Shown here: positions 55,428-63,764 of the stretch, piece by piece | Layout: every line of letters begins with the position of its first letter | How positions within the stretch are numbered: position 1 is the first letter of the stretch | Position numbers and translations under genes: made by a program | Assembly (NCBI GenBank): GCA_963749825.1 | Contig: CAVVOI010000012.1 | Coordinates: 1,240,001 to 1,304,000 of the forward strand | Source of the DNA: UBA11865 sp963749825 | GTDB lineage: Bacteria > Chloroflexota > Anaerolineae > Promineifilales > Promineifilaceae | Reading direction: 5' to 3' | Length of the DNA stretch: 64,000 nucleotides | The notes under the pieces: generated by a model | The model's input: the letters and a program-made list of their open reading frames with translations, nothing else | The model's database searches: none | What the model was told of the DNA's origin: nothing

Positions 55428-55501
55428 AGGACACGGTCGAACGCGGATGAACACCGATATCGAGAGAAAAATCAGCGTTTGTCCGTGTCTGTCCGCGTCC
55501 T
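55428..55501. repeat. Long imperfect inverted repeat, possible dispersed element
   Basis: The arms 55428-55452 and 55477-55501 are 25 bases each and match at 17 of 25 positions when one is reversed and complemented. Their GCGGATGAAC and GTCCGCGTCC wording looks like intergenic repeats seen in many environmental bacterial genomes. No second copy was seen in this window. It may be an inactive element or a structured RNA. Confidence 0.45.
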
Positions 55502-55774
55502 ATTTTCGAAGGAGACCGAGATCTGCTGGTAACAAGGACCAGCATGAATAGCTGCGGGATCGTATTGGATTGGCTAGTTGACAGATAGCGAGGTTCGAAA
55601 CCAAGTCTAGCCGGCTAACCAACACCATTTGCACCGTCTGAATTTTTGATGTCTTGAACGGAGGGTCTGGCAATCGAAGGCCAATTTGATCTGGGCCCTA
55701 GTGGCTAGGCCAGCCAATTTCGCTCCTGTAGTCCAGTCGTTAACTGGACACCAAGGCCTAAGTAAAGATAAAAA

Positions 55775-55814
55775 AAGCCGGCTGCCCGGTCACTCGGACC
55801 TTGGCAGCCGGCTT
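55775..55814. terminator. Bidirectional terminator
   Basis: AAGCCGGCTGCC (55775-55786) and GGCAGCCGGCTT (55803-55814) are perfect complements. An A-run before and a CTCTTTTT run after serve both strands. It terminates the bc complex transcript on plus and the pentahaem transcript on minus. Confidence 0.9.
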
Positions 55815-55844
55815 CTCTTTTTAACTACTACGGACTTGACCGGT

Positions 55845-56840
55845 TTAGGGTCTCGTCATACCAGAAACGTCGCCGCCCATAGCTTCCAGACTGTCATACA
55901 GTATTTGGAGGACATAAGCGCCATTGTGGGCGAATCCACCGGGATCCTTGGTCGCGTACTGGTAGTTATAAGCAGCGCGCAGCAAGGCTGGTGTCCACGT
56001 CGCATAGTTCTCACCTGCATCGTCAAAGAAGTAGGGGTAAGCAGCCGGATTGTACTCGATTGGGCTAACACCCTCGATACCCGCCGCGTACTCCTGCATC
56101 GCCAGCAGTAAAGCTTCGCGCATGGTCGCGACCTCATCGGCAATGCCTTCGCTGGCGTCGCCGTCACCGTCGAAATCGGCTTCACTGACGCGGATATTTT
56201 GCAGATCCTCTTCAGTTGAAACGCCATCGTGGCAGTTACCGCAATCTTCGACCATCACTTCAAGCGCATGAGCATCATGACACTCGACGCAGGTATCGAA
56301 GCCGGAGACATGCTCGTTACGGCCGACGTACTCTTTGCCAGCGTATTGGTAGCCCACTTCAGCCTCAGAGCCGAACAGCGAACCACCGGCCGGGAAGTAG
56401 TGGACGTTAATGAAGCCAAGGCTATCACTTACTTCATCGTCACCGAGGTCGCCAATCCTGGCGTCGACGGTGCCCGAATAGGAACGACCCTGGTGGCAAT
56501 TCATACACAGGTTCGCCTTCAGACCATTTTCCTCGTCAACCTCAGCCAGGCTGAGCGTCGCGCCACTGGGGAACTCGACGGATGCACTTTCATAAAGGGT
56601 AAAGGTCGTTAAATCGTTGTGGCATGTCGCGCAGTTCAGGCCATTGGCCGTCGGCTGCTCGATGGATACGCCTTGCTCAATGTAGAGCGGAAGGCCATCG
56701 GCCGAATGGCAGCGGCTGCACGAACCAGGTACAGCGCCATCTTCGTCCCAGTGACGGAAAGCTTCCTCGGAACCTGCGAAGTGACCATGGTCAATGCGAT
56801 GAGCCATGCTCAAGTCAATTGGTTCCGGAAATCGCTTCAT
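55845..56840 (-). CDS. Pentahaem cytochrome module without signal peptide
   Basis: The 331-residue open frame has five CxxCH sites (CSRCH, CATCH, CMNCH, CVECH, CGNCH). It is a close relative of the mature part of the protein encoded at 56815-58017, with shared GINVHYF/SNIHYY-type, CVECHDAHALEV/CIDCHNPHTLEV and AAYPYFFDDAGEN runs. It starts (MKRFPEPIDL) inside the 3' end of that gene, overlaps it by 26 bases and has no signal peptide. A cytochrome c without export could not be haem-loaded outside. So it is either translated as a fused ten-haem lipoprotein by a frameshift, or is a decayed duplicate. I cannot decide between these. Confidence 0.72.
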   Translation of the reverse strand: MKRFPEPIDLSMAHRIDHGHFAGSEEAFRHWDEDGAVPGSCSRCHSADGLPLYIEQGVSIEQPTANGLNCATCHNDLTTFTLYESASVEFPSGATLSLAEVDEENGLKANLCMNCHQGRSYSGTVDARIGDLGDDEVSDSLGFINVHYFPAGGSLFGSEAEVGYQYAGKEYVGRNEHVSGFDTCVECHDAHALEVMVEDCGNCHDGVSTEEDLQNIRVSEADFDGDGDASEGIADEVATMREALLLAMQEYAAGIEGVSPIEYNPAAYPYFFDDAGENYATWTPALLRAAYNYQYATKDPGGFAHNGAYVLQILYDSLEAMGGDVSGMTRP

Positions 56841-58017
56841 TCAGACTAACGATAGAATCATAGAGCAACTGAATGATGTACTTGCCGCCGTGAGCGAATT
56901 CACCGGGATCCTTTTGGGATACCTGGTAATTGTAGGCCGCCTTGGCCAGGCGCGGCGTCCATGTCGAGAAGTTTTCGCCGGCCTCGTCGAAGAAGTAGGG
57001 ATAGGCCGCTGCATCATATACGATGCCCGTGCCGCCAACTTCGGTCGCGTAGGCGCTCATGGCTGTGCTGAGCATCTCCTGCAAACCCTCGATCTCGAAG
57101 AGGATGCCTTCGTCCAGGTCGCCATCGCCGTCGTAGTCCACTTGGGAACCAGGCATGCGGATGTTGACCAGGTCTTCGGCGCTTTCGACACCGGTATGGC
57201 AGACGGTGCACTCCTCGACTTTGACCTCGAGCGTATGCGGGTTGTGGCAGTCGATGCAGCTATCATAGCCGGCCACATGGTCGAACTTACCATCATAGGT
57301 CATGCCGTCATATTCATAACCACCCTTGGCAGCCGTTCCGTAAAGAGTTGCTGCTGCAGCGTAGTAGTGAATATTGGAGAATCCTAGATCCTCGCTGATC
57401 GTATCTTCATCGCCTTCGCCTAAACCGGCATCGGCGATCGACTGGTTCACGCTGACCGTAGAATGACGGCCCTGGTGGCAAACCATACAACGAGATTCAT
57501 CACCTAGACCGGTTATTTCTATCCCCGAAGGGAAAGTCACGCTGTCCAAGGCGATGGTTACGTCATTGTGACAGGCCCGGCATTCAACCGTCGTACCGAT
57601 GGGCGCGGCTTGGTCGACAACGCCGGCTTCGCTGCCATCAGCCCCAACGAAGTCAATGTAGCCAGGCGTGCTATGGCATTGGGCGCAACTTGTTGGAACT
57701 TCGGCCGGATCATCTTCATTCCAGTGGTTGAAGGGCTCACCGTCCACATCATTGTGACCGGAACCCAGCCACTCTTCAACGAAGGCGATCTCCGAAGCAA
57801 CTTGTGCTCCACGATCCATCTCCGCCGGGACGTCTACCTCGACAGGTACTTCCACCTCGACGGGTACTTCCACCTCGACGGTTTCTCCAGGAACTTCAAC
57901 CTCGACAATGCGGGTCACTTCAACGGTTTCAGGCTCTTGCTGGCAGGCTGCCAGCGCTAAAGCAAACAATAGCAAGAACCCAAAGACGATGATGAGACGT
58001 TTATTTGGGTATACCAT
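56815..58017 (-). CDS. Pentahaem c-type lipoprotein
   Basis: From the ATG at 58017 (AAGGAGG upstream) it has 400 residues. It has a lipoprotein signal (lipobox LALAAC, cysteine ~25) and a Val/Glu/Pro linker (EVEVPVEVEVPVEVDVP) typical of Chloroflexota lipoproteins. Five CxxCH motifs follow (CAQCH, CRACH, CMVCH, CIDCH, CTVCH). It carries electrons on the outer face of the membrane. The end runs into the next, similar gene in a different frame. The promoter region above it holds several palindromes (58076-58189). Confidence 0.9.
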   Translation of the reverse strand: MVYPNKRLIIVFGFLLLFALALAACQQEPETVEVTRIVEVEVPGETVEVEVPVEVEVPVEVDVPAEMDRGAQVASEIAFVEEWLGSGHNDVDGEPFNHWNEDDPAEVPTSCAQCHSTPGYIDFVGADGSEAGVVDQAAPIGTTVECRACHNDVTIALDSVTFPSGIEITGLGDESRCMVCHQGRHSTVSVNQSIADAGLGEGDEDTISEDLGFSNIHYYAAAATLYGTAAKGGYEYDGMTYDGKFDHVAGYDSCIDCHNPHTLEVKVEECTVCHTGVESAEDLVNIRMPGSQVDYDGDGDLDEGILFEIEGLQEMLSTAMSAYATEVGGTGIVYDAAAYPYFFDEAGENFSTWTPRLAKAAYNYQVSQKDPGEFAHGGKYIIQLLYDSIVSLNEAISGTN

Positions 58018-58075
58018 AAGTTGTCCTCCTTCTTGGCACACAATAATTTAGAAACAGAATCAGCACCTTTATCCT

Positions 58076-58091
58076 TGCCTCAATTGAGGCA
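58076..58091. promoter_or_regulatory. Perfect palindrome, candidate operator
   Basis: TGCCTCAATTGAGGCA is a perfect 16-base palindrome, 59 bases upstream of the pentahaem start. It could be a repressor operator. Such length is unlikely by chance in a short gap. Confidence 0.5.
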
Positions 58092-58109
58092 GACTTTGCC
58101 AACCTCAGT

Positions 58110-58126
58110 ATGCCAAAATATGGCAT
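58110..58126. promoter_or_regulatory. Inverted repeat, candidate operator
   Basis: ATGCCA-AAATA-TGGCAT has perfect six-base arms with a five-base centre. It is one of four dyads upstream of the pentahaem gene. Confidence 0.4.
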
Positions 58127-58160
58127 TTGTTAGTAGTGACGTTTAGCAGTCGAATACATG

Positions 58161-58175
58161 CAATATGTCATATTG
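58161..58175. promoter_or_regulatory. Perfect inverted repeat, candidate operator
   Basis: CAATATG-T-CATATTG is a 15-base perfect dyad, directly adjacent to the CRP-like site; they share base 58175. Confidence 0.4.
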
Positions 58176-58189
58176 TGAAATATTTCACG
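58174..58189. promoter_or_regulatory. CRP/FNR-superfamily-like site
   Basis: TGTGA-AATATT-TCACG matches the CRP consensus TGTGAn6TCACA at nine of ten positions. The inner GTGAAATATTTCAC is a perfect palindrome. It lies 157 bases upstream of the pentahaem start, where a CRP-type activator could act. The regulator is not in this window. Confidence 0.45.
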
Positions 58190-58261
58190 TTGCCAATTCT
58201 AGACAAATCTATACAGTATTTGATTGGGTAGATTGGAAATGTTACCGGTGTCCAAGCTTTC

Positions 58262-59125
58262 CTATGGCACTTGCGTTGCTAAAGGAACGAATATCTCTTG
58301 AGTTACTCTTGGCACGGTCGTGATTGCCGTTTCCTCGAACGTGAACATCCATATAGCCAAAACCAGCAGCAAGCCACCAACAATCACGCTGGCGACGACG
58401 AATTTTCGTCGTCTGCTTTTGAGTTTAGGTGCATCGACATGAGGCCAGGGATCGCCGCCAGCATCAATTCGCTCTAATTCCAGGGCGTGCTCTTCTTCCA
58501 TCTGCTTCCGGGGCAGTTTACCAGTCCACATACTGGGATTAAACTGTTTGACCAGAACATTGTAGAGATGCCAGAGGATAATAGCTGTAGTAGCCAGGAT
58601 TGCTTCCCAACCATGAGCCGCCAGCGCGGCCGGTATGAACTCGCCGGGTAGAATCGAGGTCGTTGCTATTGGATTCAACAGCATAAATCCGGTGATAGCC
58701 ATGACGGCAGTTCCCCAGACAACAGCCCAATATTCGAACTTCTCGCCGAAGTTGAACTTGCGCATCTTCGGATGTTCCTTGCGGACACCTATATTGTACA
58801 AAACAAAATCTCGAACGTCCGTGACGTCCTTCATATCTGGCAGGATTCGCATCCGTTCTCGCTTGACATAAAAACGATAAGCGCCAGTGATCAGGTGATA
58901 AATCGACGCTACGATCAAGACGAATGCGGATCCACGATGAATGATTCGCACCGTCTCGATGCCTCCAAAAAAGTTGATCATCCACTCACCAACGTTCGTG
59001 TCGGGGAATTTTTGAGGTAAACCCGTTAAAGCCAGGATCGTAAAACTAAGCAGCAAGATGACATGCTCGATCTGGGCGCCGACTCGAAATCGCGGAATTT
59101 GTTGTTGCTCTTGGCTCACATTCAA
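58262..59125 (-). CDS. Cytochrome b561-like membrane subunit
   Basis: The 287-residue protein has about four or five TM helices and His residues in the right places for two b haems (IEHVILLLSF, then IHRGSAFVLIVASIYHLI, then AAHGWEAILATTAIILWHLY), like the gamma subunit of formate dehydrogenase and similar cytochrome b561-type subunits. It probably oxidises quinol and passes electrons to the 14-haem protein encoded seven bases upstream. The C-terminus has another TM helix and a hydrophobic tail. Confidence 0.85.
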   Translation of the reverse strand: MNVSQEQQQIPRFRVGAQIEHVILLLSFTILALTGLPQKFPDTNVGEWMINFFGGIETVRIIHRGSAFVLIVASIYHLITGAYRFYVKRERMRILPDMKDVTDVRDFVLYNIGVRKEHPKMRKFNFGEKFEYWAVVWGTAVMAITGFMLLNPIATTSILPGEFIPAALAAHGWEAILATTAIILWHLYNVLVKQFNPSMWTGKLPRKQMEEEHALELERIDAGGDPWPHVDAPKLKSRRRKFVVASVIVGGLLLVLAIWMFTFEETAITTVPRVTQEIFVPLATQVP

Positions 59126-59132
59126 CTCCAGG

Positions 59133-60812
59133 TTATCGCTTTAGTCTAATCCTAATCCTGCGAAAGATATCAGTTGCAATGAGGAATCCCAATCCACCGA
59201 GGGTCAGGGGGATCACGACCTTATAGAAAGTTTCGACAAGATATACAAGGGGGTTGTTCTCAATAGAAGGCTTGTAGTGGCTGGTCCAAGCGTCGGAGAA
59301 ATTCGCCGTGGCGTCAGGGTGGCATTGCTGGCAGGTTTCTAACAGGTTAGCCTTGATGCCATTTTGTGGATCATCCACAGCCCGAATGTCATGTATGCCA
59401 TGACAATCGAAACAAACCGCCTCATTCGGGATCGCTCCAGGGTGATCTCTATCAAAAAGGGTCACGGTTTTGCCGTGAAAGTCGGCCACATAGGTCTCGA
59501 AAACATCTGTTGAGATATCATATTTGGCCATGAGCTCTTCGTCGGCGTGGCACCCGGCGCATAGTTGGGGCGAATTAAGCCGGGCTAAATCTGTTGTCGG
59601 ATCGCCGATATTATGTACACCATGGCAGTCGATACAAGTGGCCACATCGGGATTGCTATCAGCCAGCAACGCTTCGCCATGAACGCTCTCAGCATACAGG
59701 TTAAATATGGAGCTGTGGCACTGTTCACAGGTATGGGAAATGCGTTCCCTCGGTTCATCAGGCGGTGGTGTATCATGGGCTCCGTGACAATCCGTGCAGA
59801 CCGCGGCTTCTATATTGCCCGCGGCCAAGGCCGCGCCATGTACGCTATCCAGGCTCTTCTCGAAGTTTTGTTCATGACACTTTTTGCAAACCTGGGTACT
59901 GTTTAACGAGTATTCGCGGGCGCTACTTGCCTCGACGGCCGGATGTGGGTAGGTGTAACGGCCGTGGCAATCGGAACAGGCCAGCTCTTGCCAGGCATTA
60001 TTCGTTCCATGAACTGAATTGTGGAAAGCGTTCCTATCGACGGTCAGGGAGATTTCATCTCCATTCTCGAAACTCATTGTGAGGCCGGGCTGGCTATGAC
60101 AGGCCAGGCAATAGTCATTGTTGACCTCTTTGCTGAACATACCGTCGCGGATGATTTGGGACAAGGCCACCGGGTCTACCAGCCCAACACCAAGGCTCAT
60201 ATGGCAATCGACGCAAGCTGCGGTTCCCTCACCGGTGCGTAATTGCTCGGCCGTCAACACATCGTGAGCCCCATGGCAATCCGTGCAGACCACGGGTGTT
60301 TCCGATTCAGGGCCTGGATGGCTGGTGATGTGCGGTTGCTGGTGACAGCGCGTGCAATTAGCTGACCGGGCAATCTGAAATTCCCGCAAATCTTCCACCT
60401 CAAGCGGACTGTGCGGAATTTGGTAATCGGATGGCGAATGGCAGGCGGTACAACTCAGCGGTTGGCCGGATCCCAGACCGTGGGCTGACATTTCCAGAGT
60501 TTCCATATCCACCACCACCGGAAGATTCTCACCGGATGGAAACTCGATCACGCTCGTGGTATCTGAGTGGCAAAGGCGGCAAGCCTGGTCGCTGGGCGGA
60601 TGAACCGGTTGGCCTTCTTGGAACGGAGGTACGGCATTCCCAACCTTAAGCCTGGCATACGAGCTTGGTGGAACGTTCTGCGAAGCGGTGGCGGCCGATC
60701 CCGGCGACCACAAAAGTAAAGCCATAACGACGATAACCAAGACCGTTACGGTAGTAAGCCCAATTACTCTTCTCTGTTGCTGTATACGACGCTGCAAATC
60801 ACCCTCTTCCAA
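59133..60812 (-). CDS. 14-haem cytochrome c, membrane-anchored
   Basis: The 559-residue protein has an N-terminal TM signal anchor (~residues 17-35), fourteen CxxCH motifs (CRLCH, CTACH, CTRCH, CTDCH, CVDCH, CLACH, CSDCH, CKKCH, CTDCH, CEQCH, CIDCH, CAGCH, CFDCH, CQQCH) and a C-terminal TM helix (FYKVVIPLTLGGLGFLI). The haem spacing resembles doubled CxxCH multihaem cytochromes that include outer-membrane electron-transfer chains. It forms a pair with the cytochrome b561-like subunit at 58262-59125. The chain likely connects the quinol pool with an outside acceptor. Confidence 0.9.
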   Translation of the reverse strand: MEEGDLQRRIQQQRRVIGLTTVTVLVIVVMALLLWSPGSAATASQNVPPSSYARLKVGNAVPPFQEGQPVHPPSDQACRLCHSDTTSVIEFPSGENLPVVVDMETLEMSAHGLGSGQPLSCTACHSPSDYQIPHSPLEVEDLREFQIARSANCTRCHQQPHITSHPGPESETPVVCTDCHGAHDVLTAEQLRTGEGTAACVDCHMSLGVGLVDPVALSQIIRDGMFSKEVNNDYCLACHSQPGLTMSFENGDEISLTVDRNAFHNSVHGTNNAWQELACSDCHGRYTYPHPAVEASSAREYSLNSTQVCKKCHEQNFEKSLDSVHGAALAAGNIEAAVCTDCHGAHDTPPPDEPRERISHTCEQCHSSIFNLYAESVHGEALLADSNPDVATCIDCHGVHNIGDPTTDLARLNSPQLCAGCHADEELMAKYDISTDVFETYVADFHGKTVTLFDRDHPGAIPNEAVCFDCHGIHDIRAVDDPQNGIKANLLETCQQCHPDATANFSDAWTSHYKPSIENNPLVYLVETFYKVVIPLTLGGLGFLIATDIFRRIRIRLKR

Positions 60813-60846
60813 ATTCTACCCATCCCACGCGGATCGTTAACGAAGA

Positions 60847-60871
60847 GCCCGGCGATAAAAAATCGCCGGGC
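60847..60871. terminator. Hairpin between octaheme and 14-haem genes
   Basis: GCCCGGCGAT (60847-60856) pairs with ATCGCCGGGC (60862-60871). A T-run follows on the plus strand only; on the minus strand, where the genes lie, the tail is weak. It could attenuate transcription between 60887 and 60812. Confidence 0.55.
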
Positions 60872-60886
60872 TTTTCTCTACTATAT

Positions 60887-62422
60887 TTAGGAAATTGTAA
60901 AGGTAGTCGTTGCCTGACCCTCATTGACCTCCACTGTGTATTCTCCAGCTTCGAGTCCTTCGGTTTCAAGCAATACCTCTTCCGTGAATGGGGTCAGCAT
61001 TTGAGCACAAACGAGACCAGACGGTTTCACGGCATTAATCGTCAATCCAATAGTATTACCATCGACCACCTGGTCCAGCGATTCAATCGTCGTGCAGGAG
61101 TCAGGCAAGTTACCGACAATAACGGCGTAATAGTCGCCTTCGCGCTCTTCCACCGTCACACTGTCGACAAAGGCTTGGGAGGGCTCAGTCGCCGGAGCAG
61201 TAGCAATTGGTTCATGGATACCGTTGGCGGCATCCATGAGCTCTTGATCGCTCTTAGGCGAAGCATTGCCACCTTCTACGTGACAGTGCCGGCAGGCAAA
61301 GTTCAGGCCTAACTGGGACAACGATAGCGAGCCGTCCTCGTTGAATTGCTCGACCATATTAGGATCGATAGCCATTAAGTGGGTGCGGATATCGCCGGTG
61401 TATTTTTCGGGATCGCCTACTGCACTCTTGGTTACACGAGGCATATGGCATTCAACGCACTCGCTGGTATGGAATTCAAGATTGAAGTTCTGTTCTTCCT
61501 TGAAATGGCAATTTTCACACGTGGTCCGAGTTGTCTGGGGTGCATTTGTATTTCGTAATTGGATCACGCCAGTATGTGGATCATGGCATTGGACACAATC
61601 AATCATGGCATGTTTGCCCTGGAATAGCTCTTCGTATTGTTCGTGATGCATGATCAGACCATCACTGGCATCGACCTCTTCGATGACGCCTCGGAAGTGG
61701 CAATCGCCACAAGCGGCCGAATCGCGGTCTAGCTTCATTTCATAGGACATGGGGTGCTGGGCATGGGCGCTGCCCGGCCCGTGACACTCCTCACAACCCA
61801 CCCCAGCCTCAGCCCAAGTGCCGATTAATCCAGGTAATCCATCCTGGTTGCCCTCTGGACTGTAACCGGTTGTGTGGCAGGAACCACAGTCATAGGGCTT
61901 TTCTTCACCCGCATGATAAGCCACCCACTCGTCGCCTAACTCAACATCAGGATTGTAATAATTATATTGGGTAGTCGCGTCTCCATCGCCAGTGATGATG
62001 AAGCCCTCTTGATCGATGAAGCGAGCTTTCCAGTTGTATCCACCGATCACATAGCTAATATCGTCCCAAGTATATCCCTCAGGCGGGCCGGGTAGATCGC
62101 TGTAAGGGTATTCCGGTGGTTGCCCATCGACAACCTTATTTAGTTTCCAGGGATGGCCACTTTGCATGAAAATGGCCGAAATATCCTCATGACATTCCGC
62201 ACAGGCTTCTGTGCCGATAAAGGTTGGGGCGGCATAACTGGCGCCGTCCTGGCCTGGAGCGCCAGATGGACCAGGTTCACCTGGGGCGCCCGCAGGTCCG
62301 GGAGGGCCTTGGGGACCTTCCGCCCCCGCAGGACCTGGGGTCTCATCTTGAGTTTGACAAGCAGCTAGCAAGAGGACAACAACTATCGCCAACAAGCCGC
62401 ATACCCATACTGCTTTCCTCAT
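60887..62422 (-). CDS. Octaheme c-type lipoprotein with collagen-like stalk and C-terminal beta domain
   Basis: From the ATG at 62422 (GGAGAGGAG upstream) it has 511 residues. The signal ends in lipobox LLAAC; a collagen-like stalk of about eleven Gly-X-Y triplets follows, then IGTEACAECHEDISAIF. Eight CxxCH motifs (CAECH, CGSCH, CEECH, CGDCH, CVQCH, CENCH, CVECH, CRHCH) match those of the paralogue at 48789-50066 in order. Unlike it, this protein has an extra ~100-residue C-terminal beta domain with two cysteines (DSCTTIESL, LVCAQML). It lies before the 14-haem gene in transcription order and may be its outer partner. Confidence 0.9.
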   Translation of the reverse strand: MRKAVWVCGLLAIVVVLLLAACQTQDETPGPAGAEGPQGPPGPAGAPGEPGPSGAPGQDGASYAAPTFIGTEACAECHEDISAIFMQSGHPWKLNKVVDGQPPEYPYSDLPGPPEGYTWDDISYVIGGYNWKARFIDQEGFIITGDGDATTQYNYYNPDVELGDEWVAYHAGEEKPYDCGSCHTTGYSPEGNQDGLPGLIGTWAEAGVGCEECHGPGSAHAQHPMSYEMKLDRDSAACGDCHFRGVIEEVDASDGLIMHHEQYEELFQGKHAMIDCVQCHDPHTGVIQLRNTNAPQTTRTTCENCHFKEEQNFNLEFHTSECVECHMPRVTKSAVGDPEKYTGDIRTHLMAIDPNMVEQFNEDGSLSLSQLGLNFACRHCHVEGGNASPKSDQELMDAANGIHEPIATAPATEPSQAFVDSVTVEEREGDYYAVIVGNLPDSCTTIESLDQVVDGNTIGLTINAVKPSGLVCAQMLTPFTEEVLLETEGLEAGEYTVEVNEGQATTTFTIS

Positions 62423-62863
62423 CTTATTCTCCTCTCCAAATCCTTTAGAGCCTATCCAGATGAATGATAATTGCACTTATCAATATCACCCAATTAGTTG
62501 AGTTTTCTGCCCGGAACAGGCAGTAGGAAGGGTAGGCTGACTGGCGCGATAATTCTACTCGAATCGCACACCATTGTCACATGGAAATTACCCAATTCCA
62601 CACAAACGTTACAAATTGAGCTTAGTAAATTGCCTGCAGGAGTTTATCCCAGCACAGGTTGAAACATTAGTGACGGACGTCATACATCTTGGGTGACGGT
62701 ACTCACTAAATACGGCTTAAGCCAGAATGAATGAATTATTTACCACCGTCCAATTTCATCCTTTTGGATTCTAACCCGGCAGGCAGATCCGGCAATTGGC
62801 GGAGGGGATTCGATATGTTAGAATCCGGCTAAGATAAACTGCCCATTCTTAGGAGGAGATCAC
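62423..62863. other. Divergent intergenic region
   Basis: This 441-base gap holds promoters for the octaheme lipoprotein (minus) and the membrane protein (plus). It has a small inverted repeat TGACG-GA-CGTCA at 62671-62682 and GGAGGAG before the TTG start at 62864. I found no RNA gene and no strong dyad. Confidence 0.4.
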
Positions 62864-63664
62864 TTGAAACGAAGTGGATCTTGGCAAACTTGGCTCTTGG
62901 TAGCCGCTCTATTGATTTTTGCTGGTGTAGCCTCGGCCGTGGTGCCGTTTCTGTTCGATCAATTTGGCGGCGAGTCCGAGACGGAAACTCTGCGCGAATC
63001 CCACCCAGCGGCGACCACCATCGACGTGAGCCAGTTACCCTTCATAGGTGAAGTCCTGGTCGAAATCCCTTTCATCGCCGAGAACATACAAGGACAACCC
63101 ATCACCTTAGTCCAAGCTGCTGGCATTGCCTTAGGTGTCGTCTTGATTTCCGTGGGTGGCCTGGGCATCTTGATTACCGTGATTACTTTGCTCTTTAGCA
63201 AATTGGTAACGAAGGTTTATGCTGAAGATTCCTATCAGGAATCGACGGCGAAACTGGAACAACAACAGAAGGATTCAATCAAGAGCCTGGGGGCAGATAG
63301 GCCCATGGCGGAACCAGTTGCTCCTGAGAGACGTGCCCGTGGTTCCATGCTTGTTTTTGCTTTCATTGTCGTCTTACTGGTCTGGATCACCAGCCTTTTA
63401 TTTGGCGTGGGATTGTTCCAGGGTGAGACTATCTCCATCGCCAATGTTGACATTAGCGCTATCGTGTTTATCAGCCTGGTAACTATTCTGATCACGATTG
63501 TCGTGCTCTACTTCTTGTTGCGTCACAGGGACCCCGTTGAGCTAGAATCACCTGAATCAGATAATTATCCGGTTAATTGGGGAACCATATGGGTGATTGT
63601 GACCGGCATGTTAATCGTCGGCCTCGGCACCGGCCTAGCTATTGCCCTTACATCGATCGGGTAA
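62864..63664 (+). CDS. Membrane protein of unknown function
   Basis: The 266-residue protein starts at TTG (preceded by GGAGGAG). It has about four hydrophobic helices: near residues 8-30, 85-110, 160-185 and 195-215, and a final one near 240-262. A polar loop SYQESTAKLEQQQKDSIKSL sits between the second and third. No family was recognised. Its place after the respiratory island may suggest a membrane subunit, but this is only position. Confidence 0.6.
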   Translation: MKRSGSWQTWLLVAALLIFAGVASAVVPFLFDQFGGESETETLRESHPAATTIDVSQLPFIGEVLVEIPFIAENIQGQPITLVQAAGIALGVVLISVGGLGILITVITLLFSKLVTKVYAEDSYQESTAKLEQQQKDSIKSLGADRPMAEPVAPERRARGSMLVFAFIVVLLVWITSLLFGVGLFQGETISIANVDISAIVFISLVTILITIVVLYFLLRHRDPVELESPESDNYPVNWGTIWVIVTGMLIVGLGTGLAIALTSIG

Positions 63665-63764
63665 GAGGTTTATTGGTTAGAGCTAAGCGAACAAGACTGT
63701 CAATCCGGCGACTGGGTGGGTTATTCTATCCAGTCGTTTTTGTTCTTTATGGAGGTTATTAAGC

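Larger units (their letters stand above)
55369..55844. other. Intergenic region between bc complex and pentahaem genes
   Basis: This 476-base gap lies between convergent gene ends. It has an imperfect inverted repeat at 55428-55501, a small hairpin at 55525-55543 (GCTGGT and ACCAGC arms), and a strong bidirectional terminator at 55775-55814. No long open frame; a possible T-loop at 55592-55602 is not part of a tRNA. Confidence 0.6.

Noticed and set aside
55592..55602. TTCGAAA core resembling a tRNA T-loop
   Set aside because: The flanking stem does not pair and no acceptor, D or anticodon arm fits around it.
56806..57387. 193-codon open frame on the plus strand
   Set aside because: It lies antisense to the pentahaem lipoprotein, which has a lipobox and CxxCH motifs; the plus frame has no motif or ribosome site.
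57835..57895. Short repeated units like a CRISPR or tandem repeat array
   Set aside because: They are codons of the Val-Glu-Pro linker after the lipobox; no spacers are present.
62455..62495. FNR-like box around TTGCACTTATCAA
   Set aside because: The spacing is one base short and a core position is wrong.
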